Of a stretch of DNA of 64,000 bases, positions 30,101 to 41,569 are shown piece after piece. A program made the translations under genes and the position numbers. Position 1 is the stretch's first letter; each line of letters opens with the position of its first letter. The notes below the pieces were generated by a model, which ran no database searches, was not told the DNA's origin, and saw nothing but the letters and a program-made list of their open reading frames with translations. Origin of the DNA: Apus apus (taxonomy: Eukaryota; Chordata; Aves; Apodiformes; Apodidae); assembly GCF_020740795.1 (NCBI RefSeq), contig NC_067286.1, positions 35,229,003 to 35,293,002 on the forward strand, in the 5' to 3' direction.

Positions 30101-33100
30101 GCTTTGAGAGGTTTTAAAAAGGCATTTTCAATTTAGTAGCTAATGACTTAAATTTCTTGGGCCACACCAAATAGTATGAGAAGGGAAAAACTTATCATAC
30201 CAGTCTTCCAAACAAAGTTCTACAGCTTTATGAAAGTAATGCTGAAAAATCTTTTTTATTACACAAGCTACAAAACACAATCACAAAGCAAATATGGGGC
30301 AACACATTTCACAAAAAGTTCTAAACAAATTACTATTTTCTTCAGTAATAGCTTAAGATTTTTTATTAACAGCTCTTTTTTTTTTTTTCTCCTCCAAGTT
30401 TGCTACAATTGATGGAAAACAGTGGTTTTCAATTTAATAATGAAATGCAAGAATTTGTCATACAGTTTTGGATTCTACATATGGCACATATTTATTTGCT
30501 GCAATTATGGACCCACTGTGAACAACTGCCAAAAAAAGAACCTTGAGAGAAGTCATCAAGATATTACTAAAAAAATGCATCTTTATTTTAAAATAAAATA
30601 TTTAGAATAAGTTTAGGATGGATGTATAATTTAAAAGGAGGCAGTGTGTGGGAAAGAATTCTGTAATATCTGAATTATTTTTTTACATCAGTAACCCTCA
30701 GCATAGAAAATAACAAAGCAGGGGAATACCATTGTTTAGCACACTGCCTGACAGCAGGTATGGCACTAGCCATGTGGCTTCCTCATCCTGCACAAATCAT
30801 GCCATCCATGCCCAGGCTGCAGGGGGTCTGACAGGAGAGCCAAATGTGTCAGGTCTGCTCCCAGCATGATCAGTTCCATACTTGACGAATGTGCAGCCTG
30901 AGAGATTTGATTCTTCTCTGCATCCTTTACAAAAGGGGCAAAAGGGTTGCATCTTTTAGACTCCAGCCTACACCTTCTTAGTGACAGATTAGCCTCAGTT
31001 TGGCATCAAACTGAGGACATATACAGTCTTATTCTTCAGACCTAATCCAAGCTCAACCCAGTCTATATTATTTTGTCATGAGTTAATAAGGCAGCAGTGG
31101 CGGACTCTGAAATTTTCCTTATGCAAAGCTTGTTCAAGCTCCTATTAGGAACAACAGAGTTTATAAAGAATTTTGTCCATAGAGGAATGCTCATTCTCTT
31201 TGAATGTAAAGCAAAACAAACAAAAATACACCCTCTTCTCCAAAAGCCTGTGCGTGGAGTGGGAAGCTGATTTTGTTTCCTTTGTACGCAATTGCTGAAC
31301 AGGACAGGCCTGGCCCTGATGCAAACTGATATTACTGCTTCATTCGGAAATGATTATTTGTAAACTGTGAGACATAAAGCTTTGCTAATCCTGAATGCTT
31401 GTGAATGAAATATAGGCATGGTTTTCTAATGCAAATACCATACACTGTGCAATATACATCCATAGCATTCTTGGCAGCTTGCTGCTCTGCAAATCCTGGC
31501 TTTACCAAAGGCTGAAACATTCAGAGGAATGGTGTAAAACCTAAGGTGAACCTTTAGAAGCTGAAAATCTTCTTATGTCTACAACTCTCTATTACAGTCA
31601 GGACTATACATAGTGTTAGCACTTTGTGATTTAGACAGTTTTTTTAGGTAAGTCCACAGGTTGCTGCTACACATGTAATGGATCATGGAAATGCAAATGA
31701 TTACAGTCTTCATACACCTTTTACTGTTGTTCTAAGCACTCAGAGAATATGGTCATTGGTTCTTGTTACTTGTATTTTTACAATAAACCAGGGCTCCAAT
31801 TAAGGACATAAATTCATAGTTCCAGAAATTTTACATGTAAGTTTGAGATGTATGAAACTCCTTTGATTTTTCCAATCACTTAAAATGCATATTGACATCC
31901 TGATAGAAACTCTCATGTTGAAATTGTATTTTTTCCCAAACTCACTAAGGTTTGAAGCTCAGTAAAGTTTCTCAGGTCTAGGGCCACGTATCCTGCATGT
32001 GAACATGGTTGGGGAGAGCATGTGATGTTAGTTTTAAAAAGGGGAAGTCAGCTACTTTGGAATAAGATGTAACTCTTTCAAGAACAGGCCTGAAATTATT
32101 TAACTTTAAACTATATTTAAATGAAAACCAATTTTGTAACAGTGCTTACATGTTCGTAGCATTCATTTATGGTATTTCCCCTACAAGTTTCCTCAGCTGG
32201 GTTACCAGTGTTAAGTAGAATCCATCACACACCACAAATGCTGCCTTAGTGTTCTTTGATATCATTGTCTGATATGATTAGAATTCGATTTCTTGATACT
32301 TACTGTTCGTAAAAGCTCAGATAAGTGGGGTTTCTATCCCAATGCTACCCTTTGTAGAAATTTTAAAATTTGTCTGTGAACCCAAATCTCTTCAGTAATT
32401 TCAATCATGGGTTTTCCCTCTCTGTTTGGATTACTAAATAGGATTATCATCATTAGCTTCTTAGCACATTCCCTGCCCTCTCTCCTTCTACACATACATT
32501 ACTGCTTCCTCTACTGCTTTGATTTCTCTCATTTTCAGGTCTAGCTGCAGACATACTTTGGGTTTCTTATGAGACTTGCAATTATCAGATTAGTTGTACC
32601 ACTACTACAGTCCTCTTAAAATGAAAGAAACAACCTCTTCATTTTAGTTAAAGTGTTGCTGCAGCAGCAGTTTATACAAATGACATGCAAAAAATCCCAC
32701 CAAAAAATGCAGGAATTGTGAGAACCATCTTTTAAGAAGAATGAAGTCAGATATTAAGGAAAAAACAGTGATTATTCAGTTTTCCCAGTAATTCCCAGCA
32801 GTGGGGGAAGGAAACAATCCAGATAATTGAATGTTTCTCCACAGACTTTTGATTGGGAGAGGAGAAAAAGATACCAATCTCTTTGTAAACAGAGACATAC
32901 ACTGAGCTTCTTATTTGATCCTTCACTAATTCAAAGATTTGGGGATCCAATCTGGCAACTGACCCAATATCATGTGAATCAGAGACCATCTGCACACTCC
33001 AAATGAAAAGACAACAAACCTTGGGGTGTCTAAAACATACAGATGTCCTCTACACAGATGAAGCTCGGTCCCATCTATTCAGGAAATACGTAGTGGCATT

Positions 33101-33780
33101 AATACAAGACAGAATTGTTCATGAAAGAGCTAGAAGTAAACCAAAGGACTACATTGTAACAACAGCCTAAGCAGTTCTGCTTTTGAAAGACTGATTTTAC
33201 TGAACTTGGCAGTAGAAGCATTATGATCAGAATGACTAGAATTTTTCCTGCATTGCTTGTTAATAGGATTACTTGAGCCAAAAGAACAGCAGGTATGAAG
33301 CTATACTTCATCTTTATGGAAATACACAGAATACATTTTATGCTTCTCCACCAGAGAACAGATTCTGATTGGTGCCACCTTTTTGTGTGGAATTGTTCGG
33401 TGTTGTTTAAGGTACAGTGTCTAGGGGTATCTGAAAAATAAAAAATATTTTAAACATAGTGTGGTAGTTTATGGGAAGCAAATATGTGGACTGATTATAA
33501 TGCAGGGATTTATTCAAGATACATTTTCTTTTTTTTGGTGCTGTTTAGAGACGCTTTGTGTGAAGGTTTTGTGTCTTTCCTAGCACATATTCGAGCCCAG
33601 TCTCAGCCATCTCTAAAATGGCTATAAATACATTTAATTTATCCTCAATTATTTTTACATCTGTAATATGGGAAAGTAAAGATGCAGTTTTAAGTACAGT
33701 ATCTTCAAAGGGTAAGCAGTTCTAACAGGTAAGGTTATTGCTGTATGACACCGTTGTTTTGTGAGAGACAGAAAGCAGTG
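21166..33780. other. Intergenic DNA between the CR1 copy and the GJD2 promoter
   Basis: AT-rich DNA with only short chance open frames. A perfect 24-bp AT palindrome lies at 28269-28292. No RNA gene, exon series or interspersed repeat was recognised. Confidence 0.55.
28269..28292. repeat. Perfect 24-bp AT palindrome
   Basis: The 12 bases ATTTATTTATAA are followed directly by their reverse complement TTATAAATAAAT with no spacer, so the arms meet at 28280/28281. It could extrude as a cruciform, but AT-only palindromes also arise by chance. Confidence 0.9.
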
Positions 33781-34173
33781 ACAAAGCCTAGGAACTCTTG
33801 GGACTCCCCGCCCCGGCAGCTGGGCATTTGTGGCTGGAGGGGCCCCAGTGTCCCGGTCACGCCCTAGAGCAGCAGCTTTTCAAACCAGCAGCCTGGTGGA
33901 GCTGCCCCCCCCCCCAGGGCCGGCCGGGCGCCGGGTGTGCGCGGCAGCAGGAGGCGGCTGGTGCCCTGCCGGGGTGCTCAGGAAAGGAGGCACACAGTTG
34001 CACGGCGAGCCCTGCGCTAGCTGGGGCAGCTCCTCCTCCACCCTTCCTCCTCCTCCTCTTCCTCCTTTATTAATTTCATTTATTTTATTGCATTTCTTTA
34101 TTTATATTCACCGGAATAATAAAAATGAGAAAATCCGAGCGCTGCTTTTGGCTGCTCTCCACCAACCTGTCAG

Positions 34174-34196
34174 TGACGCAAGCGGAGACTACTTAA
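34174..34196 (+). promoter_or_regulatory. Candidate GJD2 promoter elements (CRE-like site, TTAAA box)
   Basis: TGACGCAA at 34174-34181 resembles a CRE/ATF-type site. About 10 bp later comes a weak TATA-like CTTAAAG near 34192. Both lie about 470-490 bp upstream of the start codon. No canonical TATA box was found and the transcription start cannot be fixed from the sequence. Confidence 0.25.
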
Positions 34197-34311
34197 AGGC
34201 AGATTAGAGGCAGCAAGACACTAAAAGCCAACCTTCCTCCCTCCACGCCGCGGGTCCGCCGCGCCACCAGCCGAGCGGGCCGGGCCGGTGGTGGCCGCCG
34301 CAGGGACCCGA

Positions 34312-34424
34312 GCCCAACCCAGCGCGGCACAGCCCAGCCCGGCACAGCCCAGCCCGGCACGGTCTGGCACAGCCTGACACAGCACAGCCCGGCACAGTCC
34401 AACCCGGCAAAGCCCAGCACAGCC
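34312..34424. repeat. GC-rich minisatellite upstream of GJD2
   Basis: Two exact tandem copies of CGGCACAGCCCAGCC are flanked by diverged copies sharing a GGCACAGCCC core (about 10-15 bp per unit, eight or more partial units). On the minus strand it reads as a Gly-Leu-Cys-Ala-type repeat, producing spurious frames. Confidence 0.85.
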
Positions 34425-34535
34425 CCGCCGAGCCGGGAGCCCTCGGCAGAGCTGCAGGGTCCAGCCGCCTTCCCGCCACCGGACTGCGGGCGGTAGAGGG
34501 GCGTTGCTCTTTTGCTTGTTTTCCTCCCCCTGCAA

Positions 34536-34583
34536 GAAAAAAAAGGAAAAAAAAAAAAAAAAAGAAAAAGAAAAAAAAAAAAA
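34536..34583 (+). repeat. Poly(A)-rich tract about 80 bp before the GJD2 start codon
   Basis: Runs of A broken only by single or paired G residues, inside an otherwise GC-rich block. If transcription starts upstream, it would be an A-rich element of the 5' UTR. It lacks any visible LINE or SINE body, so it looks like simple expansion, not a retroposon tail. Confidence 0.9.
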
Positions 34584-34653
34584 GAAGGAGGCGGGGGTCA
34601 AGCAAGGAAGAAGTGAAGAGATCCCCTCCGCTTGCCAAAGTCTTTTTCTCCGG

Positions 34654-35448
34654 ATGAACAGCGATGGGGGAATGGACTATTCTAGAGAGGCTACTGGAAG
34701 CTGCCGTGCAGCAGCATTCTACTATGATAGGGAGGTAAGGGCTACGGGGGAGCTGCGGGGGCACGGGAGGAATTCCCTTCTGTCCGAGCGGCCGGTGGGC
34801 GGCACGCACCGGATCCCGGCCGTGCGGGCACCCTCCGCGCGGGGCTCTCGCGGCGGGTGCCTTGAGCGCCTGTGGGCTGGTGTGTGCGTTTGTGTGTGTG
34901 CGCGCGGCACAGGTCACCGAGGCGCGGGGACACGGCAAACGCGGCCGCCTTTGTCTCCGAGGAGCCACGGGGCAGCGGGAGGCCATCAGGGGGTCCCCGC
35001 CGCCATCGGCGTCCCGCGGCCGGAGCAGCCTCGCGTCGCGCCCTTCCGTGCTCTCCGGGTCCTAGCGGCCCGGGTGGCTGATTTTTCCCCAAAGGGCGGC
35101 CGGGGCGGGGGCTGACCGCCGCCGGAGAGCTCTGACAGCGGCGGGTTCTCACGGCCGCACATGTCTGCGCCGAGGCCATGCCGCGCAAGCTGCGCGGTTG
35201 CTGCGCGGGAGCGGGGTCGGCGGCGGCTGGCGCGGGGCCGCGGGCGCGGCGGCTCGGAGGCCCAGCCAGGAGCGGACAGCTCCCGGCCGCGGGGCGGCGG
35301 CGCGGGGCCCCGGTCAGCACTGGACAGCTCCCGGCCGCGCGGCGGCGGCGCGCACTGACGGGCTTCTCTGTTCCAGGATCCTACTGACCGTGGTGGTGAT
35401 CTTCAGGATCCTCATTGTGGCCATTGTAGGGGAGACGGTGTACGATGA
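34654..35448 (+). other. Upstream ORF overlapping the GJD2 start (spliced, 50 codons)
   Basis: An ATG lies 10 nt before the GJD2 ATG in a different frame. Its frame uses 27 whole codons to the exon 1 donor (34654-34734) and continues in exon 2 for 23 codons, ending at TGA 35446-35448 inside the connexin coding region. Its start context is weak (C at -3, A at +4), while the main ATG has G at -3 and G at +4, so most ribosomes should pass it. The product itself probably has no function; a damping effect on translation is possible. Confidence 0.5.
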
Positions 35449-36220
35449 CGAGCAAACTATGTTTGTCTGTAACACGCTGCAGCCAGGCTGCAACCAGGCT
35501 TGTTACGACCAGGCTTTCCCTATTTCTCATATAAGGTACTGGGTGTTCCAGATCATCATGGTGTGCACGCCCAGCCTTTGCTTTATAACATACTCTGTTC
35601 ACCAGTCTGCTAAGCAGAGGGAACGGAGATACTCCACTGTCTTCCTCGCCTTGGAGAGGGACCAGGATTCAATGAAGCGTGAGGACAGTAAGAAAATCAA
35701 GAACACAATTGTCAATGGGGTGCTGCAGAATACTGAGAACTCCACCAAAGAGGCAGAACCAGACTGCTTAGAAGTGAAAGAAATTCCTAATCCTGCCATC
35801 AGAACTACAAAGTCAAAGATGAGGAGGCAAGAAGGCATTTCTCGATTTTATATCATCCAAGTGGTCTTTCGAAATGCCCTAGAGATTGGATTCTTAGTGG
35901 GACAGTATTTTCTGTATGGATTCAATGTCCCTTCCATGTATGAATGTGACAGATACCCTTGCATTAAAGAAGTAGAGTGCTATGTCTCTAGACCCACTGA
36001 GAAGACTGTATTCTTGGTATTCATGTTTGCTGTCAGTGGGATTTGTGTGGTGCTCAATTTGGCAGAACTGAACCACTTGGGCTGGAGAAAGATCAAAATG
36101 GCAGTGAGAGGAGTACAGGCAAAAAGGAAATCCATATACGAAATCAGAAATAAGGATCTGCCAAGAATGAGCATGCCTAACTTTGGCAGGACTCAGTCAA
36201 GTGACTCAGCTTATGTGTGA
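34664..36220 (+). CDS. GJD2: Gap junction delta-2, connexin 36/35 (GJD2), complete, two exons
   Basis: Forms connexons and gap-junction channels at electrical synapses in brain and retina, and in islet beta cells. Coding exons are 34664-34734 (71 nt) and 35377-36220 (844 nt). The intron (34735-35376, GTAAGG to CCAG) splits codon 24, Arg, 71 nt into the coding sequence, a mark of Cx35/36 genes. The 304-residue product has membrane segments near 22-42, 76-98, 181-206 and 234-256. Extracellular loop cysteines are C55-x6-C62-x3-C66 and C214-x4-C219-x5-C225, the latter spacing being typical of connexins. The intracellular loop is about 98-180, with an RRYS site (Ser110) and a tail RKS site (Ser276), matching PKA sites known in fish Cx35. 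The C-terminus SAYV is the PDZ ligand that binds ZO-1. The human protein is 321 residues because of a Gly-rich loop insert that is absent here. The start gives [12 protein letters not shown], the family N-terminus, in a strong Kozak context. Confidence 0.97.
35274..35352 (+). repeat. Duplicated about 31-bp block in the GJD2 intron with REST-like half sites
   Basis: GGACAGCTCCCGGCCGCG followed by GGCGGCGGCGCG occurs at 35274-35304 and again, nearly unchanged, at 35322-35352, 48 bp apart. GGACAGCTCC resembles the right half of the RE1/NRSE motif (GGACAGCGCC). The second copy is directly preceded by GTCAGCACT (35313-35321), resembling the left half (TTCAGCACC), but without the usual 2-bp gap. 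It ends 24 bp before the exon 2 acceptor AG. Confidence 0.55.
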
Positions 36221-37285
36221 GGCTGTGACAGAATTGAAGTACTGTGCCAGGTGGAACAGACCCAGACACCATTAGGGAAAGGTACATTGCTTAGGCAAGC
36301 ATTTTATCATACCACCAAGAAAGCCATTAAGGTATTGGATCTGCACTTACTGAACTAGCTGCAAAATGCAGTGCTATGTAAAGGACTGAAAAACAGCTAT
36401 AAAACCATGCTTGATCTAGCCTTACAGCACAGCTACTATTATTCTTACTTTTCTTTCTAATGATTGGGTATTATCTGTCTTTGGAGCGGCTTTTTGGTCG
36501 CCTTTAGGACAAGTTTACAGTTTGGACTGTCTGACTAATTGTTGTAAATGTGTAGAATGTTCATAATAAAAATCTGCAAGGATACTCTATATGGGGCGGG
36601 ATGGGGTAGGGGAAACTCTTGCAGTATGCAGATAGATGTAAGCATGTTTTAAAATGAGGGTAACTGCACTGTAGGAATCTGACCACAGCTCAGTCAGGAT
36701 ATTTGTGTTCACCTATCTCACAGATGTCTTATATTATTTTGCTTGTCTAAACCACAGAGTTTATTCCTGGTGTGTATTACTAGCTACTTCCTATCGCAGT
36801 TTATGCATCAATTAGTTATGCTGAGCAATAAATGCTGAATATAATTTTGCCATTTTTTGTTTGCCTGTCCACACACAAACACACCAGAGACCTTAATCAT
36901 TGTACATTAGTTGTGATCTGCAAAATATATTAGTACATTTCAGTTAATTCCCTAATATGTGCATGAATAAGATGGAGTTGGTTCATTACAGCCAAGTTAT
37001 ATATTTACTAACAATTACCTAGGATGACACACATACCAAAGGAACAGAGTTCATTGCTTTTAACTGTGAATACATCACCTCCTTTCTGCTCTTTTTTATA
37101 TAAAAGTGCCATACTCAAAACATCTAACTCTGTACTTAGTCAAAAGGTTGTCTTGGGATACCAGCTGGAATAAAGTGATTTTATACTGTCTTTTGTTCAT
37201 TTTATGCTATTTGTTTAGTCGTTGCAATGGTGTAAAAAGCAGCTAAACTATCTATGGATAAATAAACTATTTGCCTTTTTTTTTT
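36221..37285 (+). other. GJD2 3' UTR (end uncertain)
   Basis: Untranslated sequence after TGA, with AATAAA hexamers at 36565-36570, 36827-36832, 37169-37174 and 37261-37266. Any could be used, giving 3' UTRs of roughly 0.35 to 1.05 kb. A T-run follows the last one (37277-37290). No further splice signals are evident. Confidence 0.5.
36565..36832 (+). terminator. GJD2 candidate poly(A) signals
   Basis: AATAAA at 36565-36570, followed about 30-45 nt later by a G-rich stretch, and AATAAA at 36827-36832, followed by T/GT-rich sequence (TTTTTTGTTTG near 36853). The second has the better downstream element. Confidence 0.5.
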
Positions 37286-37289
37286 TTTT

Positions 37290-40200
37290 AGGCAGAGCTA
37301 TTTCAGAGGTATTTCTTCTTCTTTATTATTGTATGGAATTGTAGAAACATACAGGGTCAAAATAATTGACTTACAACAATTATTCTTCAGGGTTTAAAGT
37401 GTCTTGTTGATATTCTAAACTCTAAGTGACAAAACCTGTGAAATCAGGACTGTTCTTTATGTCTTTTTCTCCTTAAGCAAGGTTTCTGTCTTTAAAGCCT
37501 GATCCAAAGCCCACTGACACTAACAGCCTTCTTTCTGCTGGCAGTAAGGGCAACACAGTTTGCTGCCAAGGTCACTCTGGGAATAGCCAGAGTACATTTA
37601 CCTATAAAGGAAATAATTGAAGCTTTTAATCTGCAAATCCAAACAGTAACCTCAGCTTTTCTGCCTTACAGCTTGCTCAAGAAATACACTGTTATGTTCC
37701 ATCAACTTAGTGGTAAGCCACTGGGGCAGTCACAAATAAATCTCTGTTAACAGCAATCATTTTAATATAGGAAACTAGAGTTTTTCTTAAGGATCTTATT
37801 TAATTCCCACTGAATTAAACAGAGTATAGCCCACTGGCAACAGTAGGAGTTGGATCAGGACTAAAACACCATACAAGTGCATTCCTAAATAAGTATTATC
37901 TGCCCTTTAAAGAAAAGGGTCAAAATGGTGCTGCAAAATTAGGAGACAGTTTATAACATAAGAAGAGGACAGGGGCTCAGAGTCACAAATGGCCTTTTAA
38001 TTGCATTTTATTTCAAGCCTAAAAATGGATTTTATTGTCTTTTGGCTTGGAGATAATGCACATAAATCTTTTCCTCTTGGCTTACAGTAAATAACATTTC
38101 ATTCTTGTGGTTTGCCAGCATTGTCACTTAAAAACAGTTGATTAATTCTTCGATAGTGTATTCAATATCACTTTCAACTGCAGTCTTTTTTCCTCCACTG
38201 CGAAACACAAAAAGACTTTGAGATGTGTCATGTTTTTAAAGATTTAAAAAAATATCTTCCTTATGTATGAAATGAACAGTTTTTCCAATTTGATTATGGG
38301 AACCTATTAAGATGGAATTCTCAAATGATTCTTTGTGATATAAATGCACACTGATATTGCTAGTTGACTGCATGCTCACTGGAAAACGGCACGTTATTTT
38401 TAGAAGGACAACATGGCAGCTAAAATCTCCATCCGCAATATAACAAGCTTCTGAAGATTTTTAATTGACACACAAATCCAAGTCTAATTTTCATTTTGCA
38501 GAGTCCTGGGATGGTTTACACAATCTCCCGTTGAATAGATATTGAAGGGAAAAATTATGTGTGACAGTCAAAAACATGTTGAAGAAATGGGAGACTGTGT
38601 GCAAAGGACTTGATCCAGTGCCAATTGGAGTTGAAGGGAAAAAACCTCATCCTGAATTCACTGGGCTTTGTTTCAGGTTCAGCATAATTTCCTGTTAAGC
38701 AGAAGCCCTAATGCAAGTTATTTCCAGTGACAGCATAGCAGTGTTTAGTCACACTCTTGTGAAGATGCATGTCTCAATAGTTGTAAGGTTTTAATACCTT
38801 AGAATTCTTTAACTAAACCCAGGAAATTATTTGTTTACAATAGTCAATGCCAGTGACTCATTTAATTCAATTATTTTATTTGTTACACATTTTGTTCTCC
38901 AGTAAGTTGGAATTCTTCAGAATTTCTCTAAGATAAATATATAAGGAAATGCAAATGTTAATTTATTCAACAGGATCATTGTTAAAGTAGTGAAAGACTC
39001 ATATTTTGATCAATAGAAATGCCATCTTCCATATTTACACTAAATAGAATATGACTTTTCATATTTCAGAAGTGAAATGAAATGGTGTCAAGAGATCAGT
39101 TGTTCTAGCCTTCCTTTTTAATTGTTACTTTTAATTTCTTACCAACTGCTTATTTGTCATGGACGAGAGAAATATCATAAACATGTTTTTTTAATGTACC
39201 ATGTAAGAATCATATGATTAATGCTAATGGACTGTTTACATGAAAGCTGATTATTCATTTACAGAATAAATGCTTTAAAATTGTCACTGCAATGGAAAAG
39301 TGTGTTAAGTGAACTTGAAGCTGAAGGGCACATTACTGACCACTTAGGTCTTTCTCCTGCCTTGATGAAATGAATTAGTCTTGCCATTGACATCTGTGAA
39401 AGAATCAGATATTAAACAGGAAAACTGAGCTCATATTTGCTTTATTCATTGTATATCCTGTTTTGTACCAGTGGATAATATTGTATGTCATCATAAGTGC
39501 AAACGTAAAGGTTACATTCATGAAGTTTTATGGAAAAATGCAACAGAATTCAATACGCTACTGGTTCTGTGGATTTTTAATATTTACATAAAATACTGAT
39601 ACTATTTCGTTTTGACATAGCCTTGATCTTGTGTTTCTTGAATCACTGTGAATTTAAAAAACCTATTTAAATAGGGGTTTTGAACCATTTCACTAGATAT
39701 ATGTAAGTTGTAATGAAATGCTAGCAAAGGATTTTAAGGAAAATTAAGATTATTTTTTTTTTAATAATGAAAATTAGCTACATTTTTTTTACATGAGGAA
39801 GCTGAATTGACTGTTGCCATAAATAGTTCAGTATTAGAGACTGTCTACTTTGAAGAAAGTTTAACCCAGTTATCTGGGTTTTCATCTTTCTTAAAGATAA
39901 TCTGAAGAACAAAGAGATCAAGAGAGATGAATGAATCATCAAAATGGTGAGATGGATTTTAGTTTGTTTTATGCTAGAGATGTCAGAAATACTCCAAAAC
40001 TCCAAAGCTGGCTCAGTGCTTGTCCTGCATTCTATCTAGTAGGGTAGGATATGGCTGCTACGGTAGAACCGTAGGAAAAGATGTACATGAAATTTTAAGG
40101 TTGAACGTGAGAAGAGCTCTTTTCATCTAAAATAATACGTATCTTATAGCACAAGAGGATGTACCAGGTGGCCATTGCCCCTGCATCATTCTGACTTTAT

Positions 40201-41472
40201 TTTGTTTGAATGTAAATGTTCTACCTTATTCTCCTGTGAAACAGGTTAGAGACTTTTGTTTGGTGTACAAATATAGAAATGGGAATAGAAAAATTGAAAC
40301 ATGTGAGGAGAAAACAGGCGTAGGTTTTCCTCATTTAGGACCTGGTCTTGTTCTTTATGAATTCAGTGATGAGACTTTGTTTTCTGTGGGACTGAGTCAA
40401 TTCCCAGGTGGGGAAAAACTCAGTTCCATCAGATTAATGGAAAAGATTGTTCTATTTCTTCATTGCACACCTATCTCTGAACAGTTTGGGATACTTTTCC
40501 CAGAAATTCTGTTTTATTGTAAGATTTCAGAAAACATACTAGGTTCATATCAGCTACCAACACGAGAGTCTAAACCCAGTCATCGTCTCAATGACACTGG
40601 TAGTATCTCTGTGAATAAAAATTGCATTAGGAAGTGCTTCATGTTATGTCTAAAATGTACTGAAGTAAATCAGGAGTCAGTGGCCACTGAAATAATTGCA
40701 GATACAGAGAATTCCATACCACTGCTTTTATAACAAAACATACACATACATGTATATATATATGTAAATAGCTAAATATAGGCAAGAATGTTAAAATAAT
40801 TTAACATAAATTATATTACTGTGTTATAGACTGAACCTCAGAGATGGGTACAGAAGTCACATATTCAGAGACAGTTAAAAACGATGCAAATAATCCACTG
40901 GTATTCTTACAACTATGTGCAATGGCCTGACTGGCTACTTAACATGAAAAAACTGCAACAATCATCCTTCTTCTGTGAAATTTCTTGGATATGGGCTATC
41001 CTAATTGCTTTAGAAAGTTTAAATGGACAGCTGTATGTCTAAGTTATAGCTAAAAAGAGGCTTGCCTTCATTGTGTTAAATCCACCAGTTTTTTCCTAGT
41101 GGTGATTGAAATGCAGGATCAATCAGATCTCTAGTGTGTGAAGACACGCATGTACAATGACTCTTTGATGTCCCCTCAAAGTGTGAATATATGCTGTGTT
41201 CAACAGAATGTGAAATTAAGGTAATTTTCTACTAACCTACCTCTTTTTTTTTTATTATTTGGTGTGGCTAGAAAGGACAAAAAAAGTCTATACATATCTG
41301 GAGAATAATTAATACATCATAAACTGATTAAGCAATTCTAGACTTTTAGTTTCTTTCACTGAAAACACCATTTGCTGGATATTATTTTCTGAAAATATAT
41401 TTTATGGTACATGTTTAAATTTAGATTTCAGGTTAGAAATATTTTATTAAGTTTCCGATGCAATCATGACAT
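37290..41472. other. Intergenic DNA downstream of GJD2
   Basis: AT-rich DNA without recognisable exons or repeats. The longest open frame (40206-40733 on +, 175 codons) is discussed in the findings and is not called as a gene. Confidence 0.55.
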
Positions 41473-41569
41473 AGTTTAGTGGTGGACTTGGCAGTGTTTT
41501 GCAAGGTTAATGGTTGGACTTGATCTTAAAATTCTTTTCCAACCAGTACAATCCTATGATTCTATGATT
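41473..41569 (+). mobile_element. CR1 LINE 3' end fragment
   Basis: The segment reads GGTGGACTTGGCAGTG, then GGTTGGACTTGATCTTAAA, TTCTTTTCCAACC, and ends in TCCTATGATTCTATGAT. This is the diagnostic CR1 3' UTR, with its octamer tail of ATTCTATG type. It is under 100 bp, a severely 5'-truncated copy in plus orientation. Confidence 0.9.

Larger units (their letters stand above)
33780..35380. other. GC-rich, CpG-rich island over the GJD2 promoter, exon 1 and intron
   Basis: Composition rises abruptly at about 33800 and falls after about 35380. An AT-rich interval (about 34065-34140) splits the island. It holds candidate promoter motifs, a minisatellite, a poly(A) tract, coding exon 1 and the whole intron. 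Long open frames here on either strand (34204-34986 and 34742-35320 on -, 34504-35115 on +) come from composition and low-complexity sequence. Confidence 0.75.

Noticed and set aside
34204-34986. 260-codon minus-strand frame upstream of GJD2
   Set aside because: It is made of the minisatellite (Gly-Leu-Cys-Ala repeats) and the poly(A) tract read as poly-Phe, so it is compositional.
35198-36220. 340-codon frame as an alternative start for GJD2
   Set aside because: The first 60 codons are intron; the true protein begins with [12 protein letters not shown] from exon 1, joined at a clear CCAG|GATCC acceptor at 35377.
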